A stretch of 64,000 bases of DNA from Acidobacteriaceae bacterium (lineage in GTDB: Bacteria > Acidobacteriota > Terriglobia > Terriglobales > Acidobacteriaceae). Of the stretch, positions 60,802 through 64,000 are shown piece by piece. Location of the stretch: NCBI GenBank assembly GCA_003134995.1, contig PLDC01000025.1:306882-370881 (forward strand), written 5' to 3'. A program made the translations under genes and the position numbers. The notes beneath the pieces were generated by a model, which saw nothing but the letters and a program-made list of their open reading frames with translations, had not been told where the DNA came from and did no database searches. How positions within the stretch are numbered: position 1 is the stretch's first letter; each line of letters opens with the position of its first letter.

Positions 60802-61014
60802 ATGAGTAATACACTCACAATTCGACTTCCAGAAGACCTCTTGGACTGGCTTAAAGATACTTCGCAGCGCACCGGAATTCCGGTCGGGCGTCTTGTCCGC
60901 GAGAGGTTGGAGTGCGCTAAGTCAGAGGCTGGCGGGCAGCGTTTCATGCGGCATGCGGGCACGTTTAGCGGTCCCAAAGACTTGTCGTCACGCAAAGGCT
61001 ACTCACGGCGATGA
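60802..61014 (+). CDS. Ribbon-helix-helix antitoxin
   Basis: 70 residues from the ATG at 60802. A RHH pattern: TLTIRLPEDLLDWLKDTSQR followed by GIPVGRLVRERLE, then a basic C-terminus that would bind the toxin. TACAAT sits 8 nt before the ATG and may be its -10 box, leaving a near-leaderless transcript. The stop codon overlaps the start of the PIN toxin as ATGA. Confidence 0.8.
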   Translation: MSNTLTIRLPEDLLDWLKDTSQRTGIPVGRLVRERLECAKSEAGGQRFMRHAGTFSGPKDLSSRKGYSRR

Positions 61015-61415
61015 AGGGCATCGCCGATACTGGTTTAATTGTCGCTTTTCGCAATCGCACGGATGAGCATCACGCGTGGGCTCTGGACATTGCCCGCCGT
61101 GTGACGGACCCATTGCTTACTTGTGAGTCCGTCCTGTCTGAGTCCGCCTTTCAGATCGGTTCGTCGAAAGCGGTGCTGGACTTAGTGAATGACGGACTGG
61201 TGCAGCTTGCTTTCGACTTGAACGCCAGCCTTGAACAAATTCAAGTTCTGGCTACGCGATATGCAGACCGGCATCCCGACTTGGCTGATCTCTGCCTCAT
61301 CCGCATGAGCGAACTGTATCCGCGGCACCAGGTGATCACAGTCGATGAAGACTTCCGCGTTTACCGGCGAAACAAGCGGGAAGCCATTCCGCTGCTGACC
61401 CCACCGAAGAAATGA
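61011..61415 (+). CDS. PIN-domain toxin (VapC-like)
   Basis: 134 residues. Acidic ribonuclease residues of the PIN fold are visible: D6 (GIADTG), E44 (VLSESAF), D93 (LADLCL) and D112/D114 (TVDEDF). VapC toxins cleave tRNA or rRNA and are held by the antitoxin encoded just upstream, with which it is translationally coupled. The aldolase gene starts 15 bp later and is not known to be part of the module. Confidence 0.85.
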   Translation: MKGIADTGLIVAFRNRTDEHHAWALDIARRVTDPLLTCESVLSESAFQIGSSKAVLDLVNDGLVQLAFDLNASLEQIQVLATRYADRHPDLADLCLIRMSELYPRHQVITVDEDFRVYRRNKREAIPLLTPPKK

Positions 61416-61430
61416 TAGGCTGAATTCGTT

Positions 61431-62504
61431 ATGCTACTTCACGGTATTTTCCCTCCCGTTACGACGCCGTTCTATCCGGACGGTAAGGTTTATTTCAAGA
61501 AGCTTGAGAGCAATGTTGAGCACTATTCGCGCACTCCGTGCGCGGGCATCGTTGCGCTGGGCTCGACCGGTGAGGCGATTCTGCTTTCCGATCAGGAGCG
61601 GCGTGATGTGCTGAAAATCGCGCGCGAGGCGGCTGCGCCGAACAAAGTTTTGATCGCGGGGACCGGCGCGGAGTCCGCCATCGAGACCCTGCGACTCACG
61701 GAATACGCCGCTGACCTCGGCTACGACGTCGCTATGGTGCGCACGCCGCATTACTACAAGAGGCAGATGCATCCGGCGAACATTTTGGCGTTTTATCGGA
61801 CCGTGGCTGACCGCTCCCCGCTGCCAGTGATTATTTACAACTTTCCTCAAGCTACCGGCTACGACATTGCTGCTGAATTGGTGATCGGACTGGCGGACCA
61901 TCCGAACCTGATTGGGATTAAGGAATCGAGTGGGGATGTGGAAAAAGTTCGCAAGATGGTGGATGGCACGCGGCACATTCAGCGCAGCGTCACCGTGACT
62001 GAAACGTTTGAGGCGGTGACACCGCGGATGCTCGCGGCTGCGAGTGCTGGCTCGAATGACGGTGGGGAACTGGTTCAGGTGGGCGGTTTGGCTGGTGAGT
62101 CTTTGGGTAAGCCGTCTTCGGCTGCGGTTACTGTTGTGGGCAAAATGAAAACCCGACAGAAGAAAGTCGGGTTCCAGATCATGGTGGGAGCTGCGAACAA
62201 GCTGCATCCGTCACTGGATGCTGGAGCGGTAGGAGCGATTCTTGCGTTCGCCTGTGTGGCTCCGACCTCTTGCTACGAGATTTACGCCGCATGGAAAGAA
62301 GGCGACGCTGAGTTGGCGCGACTGAAGCAGGAGCTCATTGCAGGCGCAGTGCAATGCGTTGTCGGCGAGTTGGGTATCCCGGGCGTGAAGTATGGGATGG
62401 ACTTCAACGGCTACTTTGGCGGTCCGGCGCGTCTGCCGCTGCTGCCTCTCACAGGTGAGGTGAAAGGCGAGATCGAGCGACTGCTGGCGGATGTTAGGAA
62501 CTGA
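61431..62504 (+). CDS. DapA/HOGA-superfamily class I aldolase with internal insertion
   Basis: 357 residues, against ~295 usual. GSTGEA, YNFPQATG (Y for the proton relay) and the Schiff-base lysine in IGIKESSGD are present. The arginine of the DHDPS motif (PSRTG) is alanine here (PQATG), as in hydroxy-oxoglutarate aldolases, so it is probably not true DapA. After KMVDGTRHIQRSV about 50 extra residues (roughly 195-245, Ala/Ser/Gly-rich, with GGLAGESLGK) intervene before FQIMVGAANKL. Starts 15 bp after the toxin gene. Confidence 0.8.
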   Translation: MLLHGIFPPVTTPFYPDGKVYFKKLESNVEHYSRTPCAGIVALGSTGEAILLSDQERRDVLKIAREAAAPNKVLIAGTGAESAIETLRLTEYAADLGYDVAMVRTPHYYKRQMHPANILAFYRTVADRSPLPVIIYNFPQATGYDIAAELVIGLADHPNLIGIKESSGDVEKVRKMVDGTRHIQRSVTVTETFEAVTPRMLAAASAGSNDGGELVQVGGLAGESLGKPSSAAVTVVGKMKTRQKKVGFQIMVGAANKLHPSLDAGAVGAILAFACVAPTSCYEIYAAWKEGDAELARLKQELIAGAVQCVVGELGIPGVKYGMDFNGYFGGPARLPLLPLTGEVKGEIERLLADVRN

Positions 62505-62520
62505 TTCAGCAATTCAAGGC

Positions 62521-62571
62521 TTGAGATCGGGTCAGGACTTGCCGTATACTGTGTTCGAACGAACGTTCGAA
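62521..62571 (+). promoter_or_regulatory. Promoter and TetR-type operator
   Basis: TTGAGA (62521-62526), 18 bp, TATACT (62545-62550), then an inverted repeat TTCGAACG-AA-CGTTCGAA (62554-62571) spanning the expected transcription start. The repeat fits a TetR autoregulatory operator for the gene starting at 62582. Confidence 0.7.
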
Positions 62572-62581
62572 TTATCCGAGC

Positions 62582-63238
62582 ATGGCAAGTCCCTCGACAG
62601 CTGCACGAGTTTCCGTGGCGCGACGCCACCGCGCCGCACCGGCGCCCGCCACGCGCTTCGACCGGCGGTTGGCGGAGATTCTCACCCATGCGACCGAGGT
62701 TTTCTGCAAGAAGGGGTATGAGGGCGCATCGATGCGCGATCTTTCGCGCGCGAGTGGCATGTCGCTGGCCGGGCTGTACTACTATTTCGAATCCAAAGAG
62801 CGGCTGCTCTTCCTGATCCAAAAGCATACCTTCTCGACGATTGTAGAGCGGCTGAAGGCGCGTTTAGAGGGCGTGAGTGATCCGGAACATAAAATCCGCA
62901 TCTTCATTCTGAACCATCTGGAATATTTTCTTGCCAATCCGGCAAACATGAAGGTGTTGTCGCATGAGGCCGAAGCTCTGAAAAATGGTTTCGCCTCGGA
63001 AGTCGCGGCCATCAAGCGCGAATACTACCGCATTTGCGTCGGCTTGCTGGACCAGTTGAAGAGCGATCGGGGATTGCACTTCCCTACGCGCATCGCAGTG
63101 CTCAGCCTGTTCGGCATGATGAATTGGATTTACACATGGCACAACCCTCGGGTTGATGCCGATGCGGAACAACTGGCGCGGGAGATGAGCGACATTTTTC
63201 TGCGCGGCGTGATGGCGGGCGGCAGGGCGCGCAGATAG
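62582..63238 (+). CDS. TetR-family transcriptional regulator
   Basis: 218 residues. The N-terminal HTH is in EGASMRDLSRASGMSLAGLYYYFESKERLL; the remaining ~140 residues are the helical ligand domain. The palindrome immediately upstream suggests autorepression. The next gene, an enoyl-CoA hydratase 150 bp downstream on the same strand, suggests a FadR/FabR-like role sensing acyl-CoA, but this rests on position only. Residues 1-30 are basic and Ala/Pro-rich. Confidence 0.9.
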   Translation: MASPSTAARVSVARRHRAAPAPATRFDRRLAEILTHATEVFCKKGYEGASMRDLSRASGMSLAGLYYYFESKERLLFLIQKHTFSTIVERLKARLEGVSDPEHKIRIFILNHLEYFLANPANMKVLSHEAEALKNGFASEVAAIKREYYRICVGLLDQLKSDRGLHFPTRIAVLSLFGMMNWIYTWHNPRVDADAEQLAREMSDIFLRGVMAGGRARR

Positions 63239-63262
63239 GCGCGGTGATTTGTGATGGCTCCC

Positions 63263-63342
63263 AGCGAAACCAGGATTCCTCGCTTCGCTCGGAATGACAG
63301 GGGTGAGCTGGGAAATGACAAGAGAAAAGTCGGAATGACGAA
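63263..63342. repeat. Fragments of TGTCATCC-type repeat
   Basis: GCGAAACCAGGATTCCTCGC plus TTCGCTCGGAATGACAGGGG and, after 25 bp, GTCGGAATGACG. These resemble the right end of the elements at 23593 and the 8256-9010 composite region. Between the TetR gene and the hydratase. Confidence 0.5.
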
Positions 63343-63388
63343 GCTTAAGGTTCAGTTAAAGTTCACGAAAATATAAGGAGCTACAAAT

Positions 63389-64000
63389 ATGGCGACCACA
63401 ATGCAGCCGGCGACCGGCGAAACCACCAAGCAGCTAATCAACTACCGCAAGGATGGCGGCGTAGCGGTGATCGAAATGTGCGATCCGCCGGCCAATACCT
63501 ATACCTACGAAATGAACCAGCAGCTGGATGCGGCGATCCTACGCGCGCGCATGGAGAACGACGTCTATGTGATTTTGCTTACCGGGGCGGGCGACAAGTT
63601 CTTTTCGGCCGGCGCCAATATCAAGATGTTGTCGAGCGTGGATCCGACCTTTAAGTATTACTTCTGCCTGCACGCCAACGAAATGTTGCTGCGGTTGGAA
63701 CATACGCCTAAGCTGGTGATCGCTGCGATCAATGGCCACTGCGTCGGCGGCGGACTTGAAATTGCGATGGCGGCCGACATCCGCATTGCGCGCAAGGATG
63801 CGGGCAAGATTGGACTGCCGGAAGTGAATCTCGGCGTACTCCCCGGAACTGGCGGCACACAGCGACTGTCGCGACTGGTGGGCAAGAGCAAGGCGATTGA
63901 GTTGATGGTAACGGGCAATACATTCTCGTTTGAAGAGGCGCAGGAACTCGGCATCATCAATGACATCTACGAGCGCGATGGTTTCATGGACAACATGATT
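63389..64000 (+). CDS. Enoyl-CoA hydratase/isomerase family protein, N-terminal part (cut by window end)
   Basis: 204 residues are seen; the frame is open at the last base. AAGGAG sits 8-10 nt before the ATG. The crotonase signature AAINGHCVGGGLEIAMAADI and oxyanion-hole residues (FSAGANIKML) are present, and both catalytic acids appear (E in GGGLEIAM and E in GLPEVNLGV). It hydrates trans-2-enoyl-CoA in beta-oxidation or aromatic degradation. Adjacent TetR gene may control it. Confidence 0.9.
   Translation, partial: MATTMQPATGETTKQLINYRKDGGVAVIEMCDPPANTYTYEMNQQLDAAILRARMENDVYVILLTGAGDKFFSAGANIKMLSSVDPTFKYYFCLHANEMLLRLEHTPKLVIAAINGHCVGGGLEIAMAADIRIARKDAGKIGLPEVNLGVLPGTGGTQRLSRLVGKSKAIELMVTGNTFSFEEAQELGIINDIYERDGFMDNMI

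Noticed and set aside
60802-62504. Aldolase as third gene of the toxin-antitoxin module
   Set aside because: It only follows by 15 bp; nothing in the RHH/PIN family requires it, so the adjacency is probably incidental.

Overview
The window reads as chromosomal DNA of a member of the Acidobacteriota, most likely a Terriglobia-like lineage. This is an inference from gene content and style, not from a database search. The signs are a Ser/Thr kinase with a TolB/WD40-like sensor half, a 1,109-residue Asp-box (sortilin/VPS10-like) secreted protein, many secreted proteins with carboxypeptidase-regulatory-like domains, a bacillithiol gene (bshB1), a homocysteine methyltransferase/MTHFR fusion, and gene-poor spacers full of short hairpins. 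There is no rRNA, tRNA, CRISPR array, intact insertion sequence or prophage that I can see. Coding is dense, on both strands, in short operons.

Layout. 1-9,000: end of a polyphosphate kinase 2, the Asp-box exoprotein, two proteins of unknown function, a solitary OLD-like ATPase, and a 750-bp composite repeat. 9,100-12,200: purQ, then two overlapping 2-oxoglutarate/Fe(II) oxygenase genes, the first with an internal collagen-like PPG-rich segment. 12,300-23,600: Ser/Thr kinase, yebC, tlyA, nadK, a lysA-SpoIIE phosphatase pair, hpt, a UPF0173 hydrolase and an O-methyltransferase. 23,750-25,870: a fluoride-responsive operon (crcB - GNAT - DUF190 - bshB1) headed by a recognisable fluoride riboswitch. 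25,977-32,300: ispA with an M48 protease, a Tat-exported oxalate-decarboxylase-like bicupin, a receiver-like protein, xseB and the methionine-cycle fusion. 32,500-41,300: a lipoprotein, a penicillin-acylase-family enzyme, an apparently autoregulated Fur-family gene with two zinc-ribbon membrane proteins, a DHH protein and small secreted or membrane proteins. 41,479-43,436: a PstS-like/TonB fusion with a porin. 43,600-54,350: cysK, metB/metC, cutA, ftsB-like, thiG, an acyl-CoA synthetase, an EVE protein, yvcK, a TPR protein and a PCYCGC protein. 54,780-64,000: lepB, carA - secreted protein - carB, a RHH/PIN toxin-antitoxin pair, a DapA/HOGA-like aldolase with an insertion, a TetR regulator with an operator, and the start of an enoyl-CoA hydratase.

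How the genes fit together. Several blocks form coherent units: fluoride defence (riboswitch, exporter, co-transcribed thiol and nucleotide-binding-like genes), sulfur amino acids (cysK next to metB/metC, plus the homocysteine methyltransferase/MTHFR), pyrimidine/arginine precursor supply (carAB), and fatty-acid turnover (acyl-CoA synthetase; TetR with enoyl-CoA hydratase).

The most notable non-standard signals are: (1) the fluoride riboswitch, whose pseudoknot strand is also half of a perfect 10-bp hairpin that hides the crcB ribosome-binding site; (2) the paired oxygenases with a built-in PPG substrate-like segment; (3) several spacers carrying arrays with a strict 7-nt period but different sequences; (4) a 15-bp minisatellite ending at the yvcK start codon; (5) MITE-like TGTCATCC elements; and (6) a secreted-protein gene wedged between carA and carB.
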